A stretch of 64,000 nucleotides of DNA from positions 1 through 64,000 of the forward strand of contig CALVNH010000001.1 in NCBI GenBank assembly GCA_944349635.1, in the 5' to 3' direction. Numbering within the stretch: position 1 is the stretch's first letter; each line of letters begins with the position of its first letter. Below the pieces are notes generated by a model that was not told the DNA's origin, searched no databases, and saw nothing but the letters and a program-made list of their open reading frames with translations. This stretch comes from an uncultured Clostridia bacterium. GTDB lineage: Bacteria; Bacillota; Clostridia; Christensenellales; CAG-917. This document shows, piece by piece, positions 52,522-61,883 of this stretch. The position numbers were made by a program, and so were the translations under genes.

Positions 52522-54120
52522 ATGAAAACCGACATCGAAGCATTGAAAGAAACGGAAAGCGCAGCCGTCGCCGCAGCCGCCGCGCCGGTAGCGGGTTACG
52601 TCCGAACCGACGCCACACCCCCGAAGCGCGAACTTCCAAAAGCGCCGCCCAGAACGATAGAAATATCCAAACGTGCGGTGGTCATCGCCATAGTCATCGT
52701 GCTTGTCCTGGTGATTGCCGCAATCGTGCTCACGCAGGTGCTGCCCAGAGGACAATACGAACGCGTCGACGACGGCAACGGCAACAGCGTCATCGTCGAG
52801 GATTCCTACCGCGAAGACGACACCCTGCCGAAATTGCAATGGTGGCAGGCGGTGTTTGCTCCCGTACTGGTGCTTGACCCGTCAATGGACGGCTCTCTCA
52901 TGGTATGGGCGCTCATTGCCCTGCTCCTCGTCATCGGAGCCGTTTTCACGGCGCTTGACAACACGGGCGTGCTGGTTTACATGGTGGAGGCCTTGCGCAA
53001 CAAGTTCTCCGGCAAGCGTTACGCCCTGCTTTTCATACTTCCGCTTGCATTTATGTTCCTGGGTTCTTCGGCGGGAATGTTCGAGGAACTCATTCCCCTG
53101 GTGCCCGTGGTTATTCTGCTTTGTTACGCCTTCGGCTGGGACGCGCTGGTAGGTCTGGGCATCTCGGTACTTGCCGCGTGCTTCGGCTTTGCCGCAGGCG
53201 TTGTCAATCCCTTCAACGTCGGCATTTCGCAAAACCTTATGGGCATTCCGATGTTCTCGGGCATAGAAATGCGCCTGCTGACTTTCGTCGTGGCATACGC
53301 CGTGCTGATGGCGTTCGTCTTCCCCTACGCCCGCAAAATAGAGAAAAAACCGCGCAAATCCCTCGTCTATCTGGAAGATACCCGCAAGAAAAAGGGCTTC
53401 GATTTCGGCACGGCGGAGTTCGTGTACGACGCGGGAAAATCCAAGGCTCTCAAATGGTTCGCCTGCTGGATGCTCGTCGTGGTCGGCTTTGCCGTTCTTT
53501 CCATCTTCATTCAGCCTCACTACATCCCCGCTCTCGGAGGTTTCTCGCTTGCGGATTACATTCTCTACATCACCGTCGCCATATACGTCGTCGCGGGCAT
53601 AGGTGCGTGCGTGATGTGCGGACTGAAAGGCAAGCCGCTGTTCAAACAGCTTGGCAAAGGTCTCGTCACCCTGCTCCCCGCCGTGGCGATGATACTTTTC
53701 GCCAGCGGCGTGCGCTACATCATGGAAAAAGGCAACGTAATGGACACCGTGCTTTACGGCATAGTGGAAGCGTGCAGAGGTCAGTCGCCCGCGGTGATTA
53801 TTCTGCTGGTGTACCTGGTGATATTCGTCTTCGAGATGTTCATTCCGTCGGGTTCCGCCAAAGCCTTCCTGCTCATGCCGATGATAGGCGCGATGTGCTC
53901 GCAGCTCGGCGTGAACGGTCAGGTTGCCGTGCTCGCGTTCGCTTTCGGCGACGGCTTCTCCAACGTGCTGCTGCCAACCAACGCGGGGCTTCTGCTCATA
54001 CTCGGAATGACCACCGTAAACTATCCAAAATGGTTGCGTTGGAGCGGCAAAATTCAGCTGGTATTGTTCGCCGCCACCGTGGGGATACTCATGCTGGCGC
54101 AATACGTCGTTTACGCATAG
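52522..54120 (+). CDS. YfcC-family transporter
   Basis: A 532-aa membrane protein with about 12 helices, preceded by a 50-residue Ala/Pro-rich cytoplasmic tail. Conserved segments include GSSAGMFEELIPLVPVVI, GVVNPFNVGISQNL and the C-terminal SGSAKAFLLMPMIG with FGDGFSNVLLPTNAGLL. These mark the YfcC branch of the C4-dicarboxylate/basic amino acid exchanger superfamily. The substrate is probably an amino acid, peptide or organic acid but cannot be fixed. GGGAG precedes the ATG. It probably shares a transcript with the P-type ATPase gene. Confidence 0.88.
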   Translation: MKTDIEALKETESAAVAAAAAPVAGYVRTDATPPKRELPKAPPRTIEISKRAVVIAIVIVLVLVIAAIVLTQVLPRGQYERVDDGNGNSVIVEDSYREDDTLPKLQWWQAVFAPVLVLDPSMDGSLMVWALIALLLVIGAVFTALDNTGVLVYMVEALRNKFSGKRYALLFILPLAFMFLGSSAGMFEELIPLVPVVILLCYAFGWDALVGLGISVLAACFGFAAGVVNPFNVGISQNLMGIPMFSGIEMRLLTFVVAYAVLMAFVFPYARKIEKKPRKSLVYLEDTRKKKGFDFGTAEFVYDAGKSKALKWFACWMLVVVGFAVLSIFIQPHYIPALGGFSLADYILYITVAIYVVAGIGACVMCGLKGKPLFKQLGKGLVTLLPAVAMILFASGVRYIMEKGNVMDTVLYGIVEACRGQSPAVIILLVYLVIFVFEMFIPSGSAKAFLLMPMIGAMCSQLGVNGQVAVLAFAFGDGFSNVLLPTNAGLLLILGMTTVNYPKWLRWSGKIQLVLFAATVGILMLAQYVVYA

Positions 54121-54208
54121 CATACAAATCCTTCTCCGACAAAAAAAGCCCGAACGTAAATCGCAAAATCGCATCTTCTCAAAAACCTATGTTAAAAGGT
54201 GAATTTGT

Positions 54209-54721
54209 ATGGATAAAATACTGAAAGTAATCAAAAAACGCCAAATCACGGCAATAATACTGACCGTGGCTCTCATAGTCGGCATTCCTTCCATAATTAT
54301 AGGAGCAACCCGTCTAGGACAAAACGCGGGCTTCGTCGTGCTCATGGCGTTCGGCATCGTGGCAACGGTTGCCGGCTTTTACGGTTCCCCCGTCGCTTGG
54401 GTTGCCGTCGGCAACGCAAAGTCGGAATGCACCCTCGTCACTGCCGTTGAAACGGAACACCTCTACACCGTCCGCGAATTGTCTGCGAGACTCAACAAAA
54501 ACGAGCGCAACACGTCCGCACTTCTAAACGATTGCATAATGAAAGGCTATCTCGTGGGATATCTGCGCGAGGGCGACAGGCTGGTTCTCAACGAGAACAC
54601 CTCTCTCCACCCCACGGAGCACAACATGGACTGCCCGTACTGCGGCGCCGTGGTCACGTTCACGGGGACAAGCACGAAATGTCCGTACTGCGGCAGTGCC
54701 CTGCAAAGGAGAAAGGACTGA
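54209..54721 (+). CDS. Membrane protein with C-terminal zinc ribbon
   Basis: A 170-aa protein with two membrane helices (about 12-33 and 43-68). A small winged-helix-like region follows (about 80-125: YTVRELSARLNKNERNTSALL), then a zinc ribbon with two CPYCG knuckles (near residues 141 and 158). Such proteins are often called PCI- or zinc-ribbon-domain proteins and have no known activity. AAAAGGTG lies 9 nt before the ATG. It is 88 nt downstream of the YfcC gene on the same strand and may belong to the same unit. Confidence 0.7.
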   Translation: MDKILKVIKKRQITAIILTVALIVGIPSIIIGATRLGQNAGFVVLMAFGIVATVAGFYGSPVAWVAVGNAKSECTLVTAVETEHLYTVRELSARLNKNERNTSALLNDCIMKGYLVGYLREGDRLVLNENTSLHPTEHNMDCPYCGAVVTFTGTSTKCPYCGSALQRRKD

Positions 54722-54912
54722 TTCTCACGCCTCGGTTGCGTCCGAGATGAGGACGCGCAAACGACATTGCCGAAAGAGCGGAACGCACTCTGTCGGAAAA
54801 CACGGCGCATGGGAGCGTACCGCAAGGCGTTGCAGCTTCCAACCGCTCACCGCGCCGTCATAAGCTCGCATTCCGACGACTTTTCAAAGCAACACAAAAA
54901 ACACAACACACA

Positions 54913-54936
54913 AAAACGCACCTCGCGGTGCGTTTT
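54913..54936. terminator. Bidirectional terminator
   Basis: A 10-bp stem with TCGC loop (54913-54922 with 54927-54936) flanked by A and T runs, between the zinc-ribbon protein gene and typA. Confidence 0.85.
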
Positions 54937-55008
54937 ATATTATTCGGTTTGCTTGTCCGATTTGCATCGGTTGCGCAAGCGGTTATCCGCAAAACGCGAC
55001 CGCCGCCG

Positions 55009-56841
55009 TCAGGACTGTTTTTCCTCTTTTTCTTTGGAAAGGAGTTTCATTCTCATGCTGCCCGAAAGCACAACCTTTCTTATGCGGATGTTCTTGGGCG
55101 TGACTTCCAGCATTTCGTCGTCGTTCAGGAATTCCAGGCTTTCTTCCAGGCTGAATTTTCTGGGAGTGACGAGGCGCAGGGCTTCGTCCGACCCGGCGGC
55201 GCGCATATTCGTGACGTGTTTGCGTTTGCAGACGTTGACTCTGATATCCTCGGCTTTCGGGGACATTCCCACCACCATACCCTCGTAAACGGGAGTTTGC
55301 GGGTCTATGAACAACACGCCTCTTTCCTGAGCATTGAACAGCCCGTACGTTGCGGCCTCGCCCGTTTCGAAAGCGACGAGCGAACCCGTGAATCTGCGCG
55401 TTATGGGTCCCTTGTAAGGCGCGTAACCCTCAAACAACTGATTCATGACTCCCTCGCCCTTGGTATCGGTGAGGAACTCGTTCTTGAAACCGAACATACC
55501 GCGTGAAGGCACCACGAATTCCATTCTGATGCGGCTGCCGCGGGGTTCCATGGTGACAAGTTCTCCCTTGCGGACGCCCATACGCTCCATAACGGAGCCG
55601 ACGCACTCGGAAGGCACGTCTATGAAGAGTCTTTCCATAGGCTCGCACTTCACGCCGTCAATCGTGTGGAAAATGACCTGGGGAGTCCCCACGCCGAACT
55701 CGTAGCCTTCGCGGCGCATGGTTTCGATGAGAATGCTGAGATGCATTTCTCCTCTGCCGCACACTTTGAAAGTGTCGGGGCTTTCCGTCTGATACACTCT
55801 CAACGAAACGTCTTTGAGCAGTTCGCGGAAGAGTCTGTCACGTAACTGGCGCGATGTGACGAACTTGCCCTCTCTTCCCGCAAACGGACTGTCGTTGACG
55901 GAGAAATTCATTTCGATGGTGGGTTCGCCTATTTTGACGAAAGGCACGGGTTCGATGTTGGACGGCACACAGAGCGTGTTGCCGATGGTGATGTTCTCGA
56001 TACCGCTGAAACACACTATGTCGCCCACGGTTGCACGTTCGACGGGAGTGCGCTTCAAGCCCTCTATCTGGAAGAGAGTGACGACCTTGCTCTTGTAGGG
56101 GGAAAGCCCCTCGTAGTCGCACACCATAACTTCCTCGCCGACGTATACTTCGCCTCTTTCTATCTTGCCTATGCCGATTCTGCCGACATACTCGTTGTAA
56201 TCTATTGCGGACACCAGCAGCTGCAAGGCTCCGTCGGGGTCGCCTTGCGGCGGTTCGATATAGTCCAGAATGGTTTCGAACAGCGGTTGCAAATCCTTGC
56301 CGGGGACGTTGTAATCCTTTGTGGCGGTGGCATTCTTGCCGGAACAGTAAATTATGGGGCTCATCAGCTGTTCGTCGGTGGCGTTGAGGTCGAGCAAAAG
56401 TTCCAGCACTTCGTCGCCGATTTCGGGAGTGCGCGCGTCGGGACGGTCGATTTTGTTGACCACGATGATGATTTTGAGCCCCAGTTCGAGAGCCTTTTCA
56501 ACAACGAACCTGGTCTGTGGCATGGGCCCTTCCGCCGCGTCCACGAGCAGAAGCACGCCGCTCACCATTTTGAGCACGCGCTCCACTTCGCCCGAAAAAT
56601 CGGCGTGCCCCGGGGTGTCGATGATGTTGATTTTGACGCCCTTCCAGTGAATGGAAGTGTTCTTTGCGAGAATGGTGATTCCCCTTTCTCTTTCTAGGTC
56701 GCCGGAATCCATGACGCAGGTCTGCACCTGCTGATTGTCGCGGAAAGTGCCCGCCTGGCGCAACATGCCGTCTACAAGCGTGGTCTTGCCGTGGTCGACG
56801 TGCGCGATAATTGCTACGTTTCTCAAATCTTCGCGAATCAT
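55009..56841 (-). CDS. typA: Ribosome-associated GTPase TypA/BipA
   Basis: A 610-aa translational GTPase that acts on the 50S subunit in stress and cold adaptation. The G-motifs [11 protein letters not shown] (about 15-25), DTPGHADF and NKIDRPDA are clear, followed by the EF-G-like domains III and V and the TypA-specific C-terminal domain ([20 protein letters not shown]). Length is typical. AAGGA precedes the ATG. It is the last gene of a minus-strand unit that also encodes a CDF transporter, a 59-aa protein and YhbY, another 50S assembly factor. Confidence 0.97.
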   Translation of the reverse strand: MIREDLRNVAIIAHVDHGKTTLVDGMLRQAGTFRDNQQVQTCVMDSGDLERERGITILAKNTSIHWKGVKINIIDTPGHADFSGEVERVLKMVSGVLLLVDAAEGPMPQTRFVVEKALELGLKIIIVVNKIDRPDARTPEIGDEVLELLLDLNATDEQLMSPIIYCSGKNATATKDYNVPGKDLQPLFETILDYIEPPQGDPDGALQLLVSAIDYNEYVGRIGIGKIERGEVYVGEEVMVCDYEGLSPYKSKVVTLFQIEGLKRTPVERATVGDIVCFSGIENITIGNTLCVPSNIEPVPFVKIGEPTIEMNFSVNDSPFAGREGKFVTSRQLRDRLFRELLKDVSLRVYQTESPDTFKVCGRGEMHLSILIETMRREGYEFGVGTPQVIFHTIDGVKCEPMERLFIDVPSECVGSVMERMGVRKGELVTMEPRGSRIRMEFVVPSRGMFGFKNEFLTDTKGEGVMNQLFEGYAPYKGPITRRFTGSLVAFETGEAATYGLFNAQERGVLFIDPQTPVYEGMVVGMSPKAEDIRVNVCKRKHVTNMRAAGSDEALRLVTPRKFSLEESLEFLNDDEMLEVTPKNIRIRKVVLSGSMRMKLLSKEKEEKQS

Positions 56842-56895
56842 ACGTATCCTTTTCGGGTGAAAACCCGTCTGAATGCTTTGTATCCTGCCGCCGGT

Positions 56896-58059
56896 TCAGG
56901 CGCGGTATCTGTCCATTTCGATGACGAAATAATAGACCTTGCCGTCCTTATCGAACTCCTCTTTCATTCTGCCCGTGACGTCTTTGAGCGTATATTTGCT
57001 TTCGAAAGGCACTGCCACGTCGAAAAGAATGTTGGTGTGCGTGGTGCCTCTCACGATACGGAAATCGTGCAAGCTCAACCCCTCTCCCATTTCCGCAATC
57101 ACCTTTTTCGCACGGATTTTCAGTTCCCCGAGTTCCTCGTCCTCGGTGTCGACGGGGTCCATGTGAATGGTGAGATTGACGCCCGTCTCGCGCACGACGT
57201 CGTGTTCGATGTTGTCGATGAGGTCGTGCGTAATCATTATGTCCTCTTTTGCGGGCACTTCGACGTGCACCACGGCAAAATATTTGCCCTCGCCGTAACT
57301 GTGCACCATGAGGTCGTGAACGCCCATAACGCCCTCGTGCGAGAGAATTATCTCCTTAATCTTCGCCACGAGTTCCTCGGGCGGCTTTGTTCCGAGCAGC
57401 GGATTCGCCGCCTCGGCAACGAACTTTATGCTGGATATGATGATGAACACGGACACCGCCACACCCATATAACCGTCGATGTTGTAGCCCGTGGTATGAA
57501 TTATGATTGTGGCAATCAGAACCGCCGTCGTCGCAATGACGTCGTTGCGGCTGTCCATGGCGGAAGCTTTCAACGCGCCCGACGAAATGCTCTTTGCAAA
57601 ATCCAGATAAACCAGCATCTGGACGATTTTAAGCACTATCGCCGCGCCCAGCACGACGTAGGTATAGGCATTGACGGTAACTTGTTCGGGTGTGATTATC
57701 TTCTCGACGGATGACGTACACAACAACACGCCGATTATCAGCACCACAACCGCCACGACGAGAGCCGTTATGTATTCGTAACGGGCGTGCCCGTAAGGGT
57801 GTTCCTTGTCGGCGGGGCGGGAGGCGAGTTTGAACCCCGCAACCGTCACCGCGCTGCTTCCTGCATCCGAAAGGTTGTTCACGGCGTCTGCGATTATGGT
57901 AATGCTGCCGCCCAAAAAACCTACCAGCAGTTTTAGCGCGCAGAGCACGGCGTTTGTGACTATGCCGAAAATGCCCGCCGTGATTCCGTAACGGAATCTC
58001 ACTTCCGCCTTTTCGGTAGACTCATAATCCTTTACGAACAACCTCTTGAACCAACGCAT
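56896..58059 (-). CDS. Cation diffusion facilitator transporter
   Basis: A 387-aa divalent metal/proton antiporter with six helices and a cytoplasmic C-terminal domain. The metal-site motifs are DAVNNLSDAG in TM2 and AMDSRNDV in TM5. Asn in the first motif where zinc transporters have His suggests Mn or Fe rather than Zn, but this is tentative. The C-terminal about 80 residues extend past the usual domain with a second ferredoxin-like segment (LKDVTGRMKEEFDKDGKVYYFV). The ATG lies 4 nt after the stop of the 59-aa ORF, so it is translationally linked to that gene. Confidence 0.92.
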   Translation of the reverse strand: MRWFKRLFVKDYESTEKAEVRFRYGITAGIFGIVTNAVLCALKLLVGFLGGSITIIADAVNNLSDAGSSAVTVAGFKLASRPADKEHPYGHARYEYITALVVAVVVLIIGVLLCTSSVEKIITPEQVTVNAYTYVVLGAAIVLKIVQMLVYLDFAKSISSGALKASAMDSRNDVIATTAVLIATIIIHTTGYNIDGYMGVAVSVFIIISSIKFVAEAANPLLGTKPPEELVAKIKEIILSHEGVMGVHDLMVHSYGEGKYFAVVHVEVPAKEDIMITHDLIDNIEHDVVRETGVNLTIHMDPVDTEDEELGELKIRAKKVIAEMGEGLSLHDFRIVRGTTHTNILFDVAVPFESKYTLKDVTGRMKEEFDKDGKVYYFVIEMDRYRA

Positions 58060-58063
58060 TCCC

Positions 58064-58243
58064 TCACCAATCCTCTCTGTGCGAGATTTTCACGTCATCG
58101 TAATAGTCGAAATATTTCTTTTTGTACTCCTGCGTCGCCCGACGTGCGCGTTTGAGCTCTTCCCTCGCCTGTTTTGCGGCTTGAGTGGAAGGCTCTTCGG
58201 CGACTTCGTTCTGCGGCGTGAGTTTTGTTTTGTCCTCTCTCAT
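58064..58243 (-). CDS. 59-aa charged small protein
   Basis: A short ORF below the usual length cutoff. It begins MREDKTKLTPQNEVAEEPST, contains a Lys/Arg/Ala-rich helix (about 21-43) and ends KYFDYYDDVKISHREDW. Its ATG overlaps the yhbY stop by 4 nt (ATGA) and its stop lies 4 nt before the CDF start; this tight packing on both sides is the main evidence that it is translated. I do not recognise the family. A role as a linker of translation coupling or a small regulator of the CDF transporter is possible but speculative. Confidence 0.7.
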   Translation of the reverse strand: MREDKTKLTPQNEVAEEPSTQAAKQAREELKRARRATQEYKKKYFDYYDDVKISHREDW

Positions 58244-58533
58244 ATCTCTATGTGCACGATATTGTCGCGCGAACTTCTCTTGTATATCACTATCTTGTTG
58301 CCGACGGCGGAAACTTCTTCCGCGCCGGTGGCGGCGGCGAGCTCCGAAAGCAACTCGCGTGGAGACCCCTCCGCGTTACGCAACACGGAAATCTTCACCA
58401 ACTCGTGCGCTTCCAGCGCGTTGACGATGTCGGCAACCATATTGTCGTTTATGCCGCCTTTGCCTATCTGAAAATAGGGCGTCAGTCCGTTCGCGCGCGC
58501 TTTAAGCGCGGCTCTCTGCTTTCCGTTGAGCAT
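58240..58533 (-). CDS. yhbY: YhbY/CRM-domain ribosome assembly factor
   Basis: A 97-aa CRM-domain RNA-binding protein associated with late 50S subunit assembly. It starts MLNGKQRAALKARAN and contains the GxxG-type loop region FQIGKGGINDNMV and the LEAHELVKISVLRN strand-helix. The ATG at 58533 follows AGGAGG and replaces a much longer spurious frame. It lies 8 nt after the C_GCAxxG_C_C gene and overlaps the 59-aa ORF. Confidence 0.93.
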   Translation of the reverse strand: MLNGKQRAALKARANGLTPYFQIGKGGINDNMVADIVNALEAHELVKISVLRNAEGSPRELLSELAAATGAEEVSAVGNKIVIYKRSSRDNIVHIEI

Positions 58534-58541
58534 ACTTCCTC

Positions 58542-58961
58542 CTAACCAAACAATCCGTTTTCCTCGACTATTTCCGCGGCCGTTCCCACAAGTTCGGCGC
58601 ACCCGGGCTTTTGGGAATTGTGAACGTCGCCGTGCGGACGGGACACGAGCAATTCCCTGCAAACAATCGCGCCCGCTCTGTCGCGGAATTCTTCCGCAAG
58701 CTTTCTTTCCAAAGCATACAATTCGTTTTTGCTTTTGTGGTCGAGAGTGTCCCATTCGCGAGAAAGCCCTGCCAACAGAACCATTCCGCTGACTGCTCCG
58801 CATACCTCGCGCAGTCTTCCCATACCGCCGCCGAAAGGCGCGGCAATGCGTTTCAGTTCGTCTTCTCCGAAAGGCAGTTTGTCGGCAAAAGCCAACACCA
58901 CGGCCTGGGCGCAATTATACCCTTCGTTGAAATATCCGACCGCGATTTCTTTCCTCGTCAT
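58542..58961 (-). CDS. C_GCAxxG_C_C family redox protein
   Basis: A 139-aa member of the C_GCAxxG_C_C family (a putative redox-active protein group). The cysteines appear in order: YNCAQAVV (about residue 17), REVCGAVSGMVLLAG (about 54), a VCRELL Cys (about 100) and GCAELV near the C-terminus. FGGGMGR precedes the second. The function is unknown; several members sit near iron-sulfur or metal genes. AAGGAG precedes the ATG. It leads the unit with yhbY, the 59-aa ORF, the CDF transporter and typA. Confidence 0.87.
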   Translation of the reverse strand: MTRKEIAVGYFNEGYNCAQAVVLAFADKLPFGEDELKRIAAPFGGGMGRLREVCGAVSGMVLLAGLSREWDTLDHKSKNELYALERKLAEEFRDRAGAIVCRELLVSRPHGDVHNSQKPGCAELVGTAAEIVEENGLFG

Positions 58962-59358
58962 GTGACTCCTTCCCGCGCGACGCTCCGATTTTGCGTGCGC
59001 GCCCGCATAACTTTCTGAAAATAATATCACACGCGCAGGCAAAATGCAATCAACCGAACCCACAAAATCACCCGAACCGAACCCTCTCCCGAAAGATGCT
59101 TCTCCGCCGACGGACACGAAACACCCCGTCCGCGCTCCTGTTCCGCGAACCGTTCGTTTCCCCCGCGCGGAACAACCGCTTTACGCTATGCGTCTTTCCC
59201 CCCCCCCGCGGTAGGGCGGTTGCAAACACGGTTTTCCGAATTTCCGTCCTCCGACTTTCCGCTTCGCACAAAGCCCTCAATCCCTTTCATTTCCAACAAC
59301 ACTCGATAATATTCGCCGTCTGTGCGGGCATACTAACAAAAACGCAAAGGAGGTCGTT
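58962..59358. other. Intergenic stretch with C10 tract
   Basis: About 400 nt between divergent genes without a visible gene. It includes a run of ten C residues at 59198-59207 and an AT-containing patch near 59307-59312 that may be the promoter of the 47-aa zinc-ribbon gene. Confidence 0.45.
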
Positions 59359-59502
59359 ATGAAGCACATTTGCAAAACGGGTGAAAAGCCCGGCAGAGGC
59401 ACCTACTGCTGCACCAACTGCCACACCAAAGTGAGCGTCGGTGAATATGACAAACTGCCCCCCTGCCCCTCTTGCTCCAACAACGAGTTTACGGAGGCGT
59501 AA
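59359..59502 (+). CDS. 47-aa zinc-ribbon protein
   Basis: A very short but convincing gene: AAAGGAGG lies 5 nt before the ATG, and the product has two CxxC knuckles, Cys18/Cys21 (TYCCTNC) and Cys36/Cys39 (PCPSC), with an extra Cys5. The spacing fits a rubredoxin-like or YjdM-like zinc ribbon that could bind zinc or iron. The partner is unknown. It is monocistronic and is followed by a strong terminator. Confidence 0.8.
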   Translation: MKHICKTGEKPGRGTYCCTNCHTKVSVGEYDKLPPCPSCSNNEFTEA

Positions 59503-59524
59503 GGCAGCGCCGCAACGACTGACT

Positions 59525-59586
59525 ACCGCGACTGCGGTTCTCAAGCAAACGGCAAAAAAAGAAAACCGCAGTCGCGGTTTTCTTTT
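59525..59586 (+). terminator. Terminator after the zinc-ribbon gene
   Basis: Two perfectly complementary 15-nt arms (59525-59539 and 59564-59578) are followed by TTTTCTTTT. The right arm is itself nearly palindromic, so a smaller hairpin is also possible. Confidence 0.85.
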
Positions 59587-59632
59587 GCTTTACGTCGAAT
59601 GCCTTGTTAAATTCACATCCGCAAAATACATA

Positions 59633-60553
59633 TCAGTCATCGCCGTCGCTGTCGCTTTCGCCCGGCATACCGACAAACCGTTCTCTCTCTTTGACGGCGC
59701 TTTCCTTGCGCTCCGCCACGGGCAAAGCGCAGTATGCTCCGTCCTTTTCGTTCTCGCAAAAACGCACGGCAATCTTTCGGTCGGGAGCAAGCAGTCCGTT
59801 CTGTCTCAACGCCTCGTACACGCTCTCCGTAAGACTGTAAGTGGCGTCCCAGTATACGTCGTTGGAAGCATAGGCACGCAGCTTCAATTTGACACAATCC
59901 AGGGTTTGACTGTCAAGAACGACACTGCTATCCACTTCCTTTGTCACAATAGACTCTTTTTCCACAACATCGTAAAGCAAATCCTTTACCGTTCTTATGT
60001 CCGTTCCTTTCGCCACTTCCACGTCTATGACAATACGTCTGAACGCGCAACCGTCGAAGTTTACGACGGCGTTGTTTATGGCTTGGGAATTGGGAACTAT
60101 GACCACCGTGTTGTCGTTTGTCACGAGTGTCGTCGTGAACAGATTTATGGCGGTGATTTTGCCCTCCACGCCGTTGACGGAAACGTAATCGTCTTTCTTG
60201 AAAGGCTTGTTGAAAATAATCAGGATTCCGCTTGCGAGATTGCCGAGGCTGTCTTTGAGAGCAAGACCTATCGCCACACCGCAAGTGCCCACCACCGCTA
60301 TTATGGAAGCCGTGTTGACGCCCATGGTGGCAAGCGCGGTTATCATCACGATTATTTTGAGAATCACGTCCACCAGCGACACTACGAAAACCGTCATCGC
60401 TTCGTCGCGTTTTCCGCGGCGCAGTATCTTACGCAGAACGACTTTTATCAGTTTGCATATTATCAGCCCGACGACGATTATCACAATGCCGAAAAGAATG
60501 TTGATTCCCGCATTGGAAAAGACGTTTTTGATTTGTGTCAGAAACTCTTCCAT
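59633..60553 (-). CDS. Small-conductance mechanosensitive channel MscS
   Basis: A 306-aa MscS-type channel with three membrane helices (about 15-38, 52-78 and 85-115). The pore helix contains GTCGVAIGLALKDSLGNLASG, the beta domain starts at FKKDDYVSVNGVEGKI, and PNSQAINNAVVN follows. It releases solutes during osmotic downshock. The C-terminal about 40 residues are polar and variable. GGAGGAA precedes the ATG at 60553; a longer frame continues antisense to the S58 peptidase and is discarded. With mscL, the window holds both channel types. Confidence 0.92.
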   Translation of the reverse strand: MEEFLTQIKNVFSNAGINILFGIVIIVVGLIICKLIKVVLRKILRRGKRDEAMTVFVVSLVDVILKIIVMITALATMGVNTASIIAVVGTCGVAIGLALKDSLGNLASGILIIFNKPFKKDDYVSVNGVEGKITAINLFTTTLVTNDNTVVIVPNSQAINNAVVNFDGCAFRRIVIDVEVAKGTDIRTVKDLLYDVVEKESIVTKEVDSSVVLDSQTLDCVKLKLRAYASNDVYWDATYSLTESVYEALRQNGLLAPDRKIAVRFCENEKDGAYCALPVAERKESAVKERERFVGMPGESDSDGDD

Positions 60554-60895
60554 AAGTTCCTCCGTTTGAAACGATACGTTTATTATACCACTGACGGAAG
60601 AAAAATCAACAAGTTGCACGGTCCCGCACGACGACGGACGCGCAAAGCCCACCCGCGGCACTCCCTGCGGAAATATCCCGCTTTGTCTTGATAATTGCAC
60701 GGCGGAATGATATAATTTTGTACGCATTGCAGGGGAAGCCGCCTTTACGCCGCGACGCGGACGACAAACGGTTCTTCGGAACGCTTCCGCCACGGCTTCG
60801 TCACCCGTCGAACCGGAATGAAAGCCGTAACGAAGCAGACGAAACGCGCCCGGTTGTGCAAGACACGAAATTTTATCCCGAAACGGAGAACAGAT
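60554..60895. other. Divergent region between mscS and the S58 peptidase gene
   Basis: No gene is visible. The plus-strand promoter at 60688-60716 implies a leader of about 175 nt for the peptidase gene; no known riboswitch pattern is apparent in it. Confidence 0.5.
60688..60716 (+). promoter_or_regulatory. S58 peptidase promoter
   Basis: TTGATA (60688-60693), a 17-nt spacer and TATAAT (60711-60716). Confidence 0.8.
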
Positions 60896-61855
60896 ATGAC
60901 TATCACCATTCCGAAAGGTTTCAAAATAGGTCAGGCAAACGACGAGTTCACGGGCGTGACCGTCATTCTCGCCGAAAAAGGCGCCGTGGGTGGTGCGGAC
61001 TGTCGCGGCGGCGCGCCGGGCACCCGCGAAACCGATTTGCTCCGTCCCGAAAAAATGATGGACAAAATCAACGCCGTGGTGCTTGCGGGCGGCTCCGCAT
61101 ACGGACTTGCCGCTTGCACGGGCGTTGCCGACTTTCTCCGCGAAAAAGGCTTCGGCTACGGCATAGCCGGCAAAGTGGTGCCCATAGTCTGCGGCGCGGT
61201 AATCTTCGATTTGAACGACAAAGAGTATCACTATGCCACGGAGGGAATGGGACGCAAAGCCTGCGAAGACGCCTCTTCAACCCCGGTTTTCGGACAAAAC
61301 GGCGTCGGAAAAGGTGCCACCGTGGGAAAACTGCGCGGGTTGAAACACGCCTGCAAATCGGGCGTGGGCGCATACACCGTCAAAGTGGCGGGAGTGACGG
61401 TTACGGCAATCGTCGCCGTAAACGCGCTGGGCGATGTCGTCGACCCCGAAACGGGCAGAATCGTCGCGGGAACAAAACTCAACGACGGCACTTTCGCCGA
61501 CGTACACAAGCGCATTGTATCGGGCGGACTCGTCAAGGCGATGCTGGGCGCAAACACCACAATCGGCTGCATAATCACGGACGCCAAAATCGACAAAGTA
61601 ACGGCAAACAAAATGGCTTCCGCCGCCCACAACGGACTCGCCCGCACCATACGCCCCGTGCACACGGATTACGACGGCGACACGATGTTCTGCCTTGCGT
61701 CGGGACACCGTCCCGTGTTCAACTCTCTGCTCCTTCACGCTGCCGTGACGGAAGCCACGGAAAAAGCCGTGCTCAACGCGGTGACGGAAGGTGCGCGCTA
61801 CACCGTGCTTTACGACGAAACTTCCGAAGAGGAAGACACCTGGCAGTGCGAATAA
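60896..61855 (+). CDS. S58 (P1/DmpA) family peptidase
   Basis: A 319-aa self-processing N-terminal-nucleophile aminopeptidase-like protein. The family cleavage site is visible in GANTTIGCIIT, where Thr after Asn becomes the nucleophile of the beta subunit. GGSAYGLAA and the early GVTVILAEKGAVGGADCRGGAPGTRE (split as GVTVILAEKGAVGG and ADCRGGAPGTRE) also fit. Members hydrolyse N-terminal D- or L-amino acids or beta-peptides; specificity is unknown. The start MTITIPKGF follows CGGAGA. thiN begins 28 nt downstream, so the two are probably co-transcribed. Confidence 0.9.
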   Translation: MTITIPKGFKIGQANDEFTGVTVILAEKGAVGGADCRGGAPGTRETDLLRPEKMMDKINAVVLAGGSAYGLAACTGVADFLREKGFGYGIAGKVVPIVCGAVIFDLNDKEYHYATEGMGRKACEDASSTPVFGQNGVGKGATVGKLRGLKHACKSGVGAYTVKVAGVTVTAIVAVNALGDVVDPETGRIVAGTKLNDGTFADVHKRIVSGGLVKAMLGANTTIGCIITDAKIDKVTANKMASAAHNGLARTIRPVHTDYDGDTMFCLASGHRPVFNSLLLHAAVTEATEKAVLNAVTEGARYTVLYDETSEEEDTWQCE

Positions 61856-61883
61856 TAATCCGCCGCCGCCCGCAAACTCCGCT

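Noticed and set aside
59198..59207. Run of ten C residues as a phase-variation tract
   Set aside because: It lies in a non-coding stretch about 150 nt upstream of the 47-aa ORF and outside any recognisable promoter spacer, so there is no sign that length changes would switch a gene.
59633..61231. A 532-codon minus-strand frame including mscS
   Set aside because: The part beyond 60553 is antisense to the S58 peptidase gene and has no ribosome site; the MscS start at 60553 is well supported.
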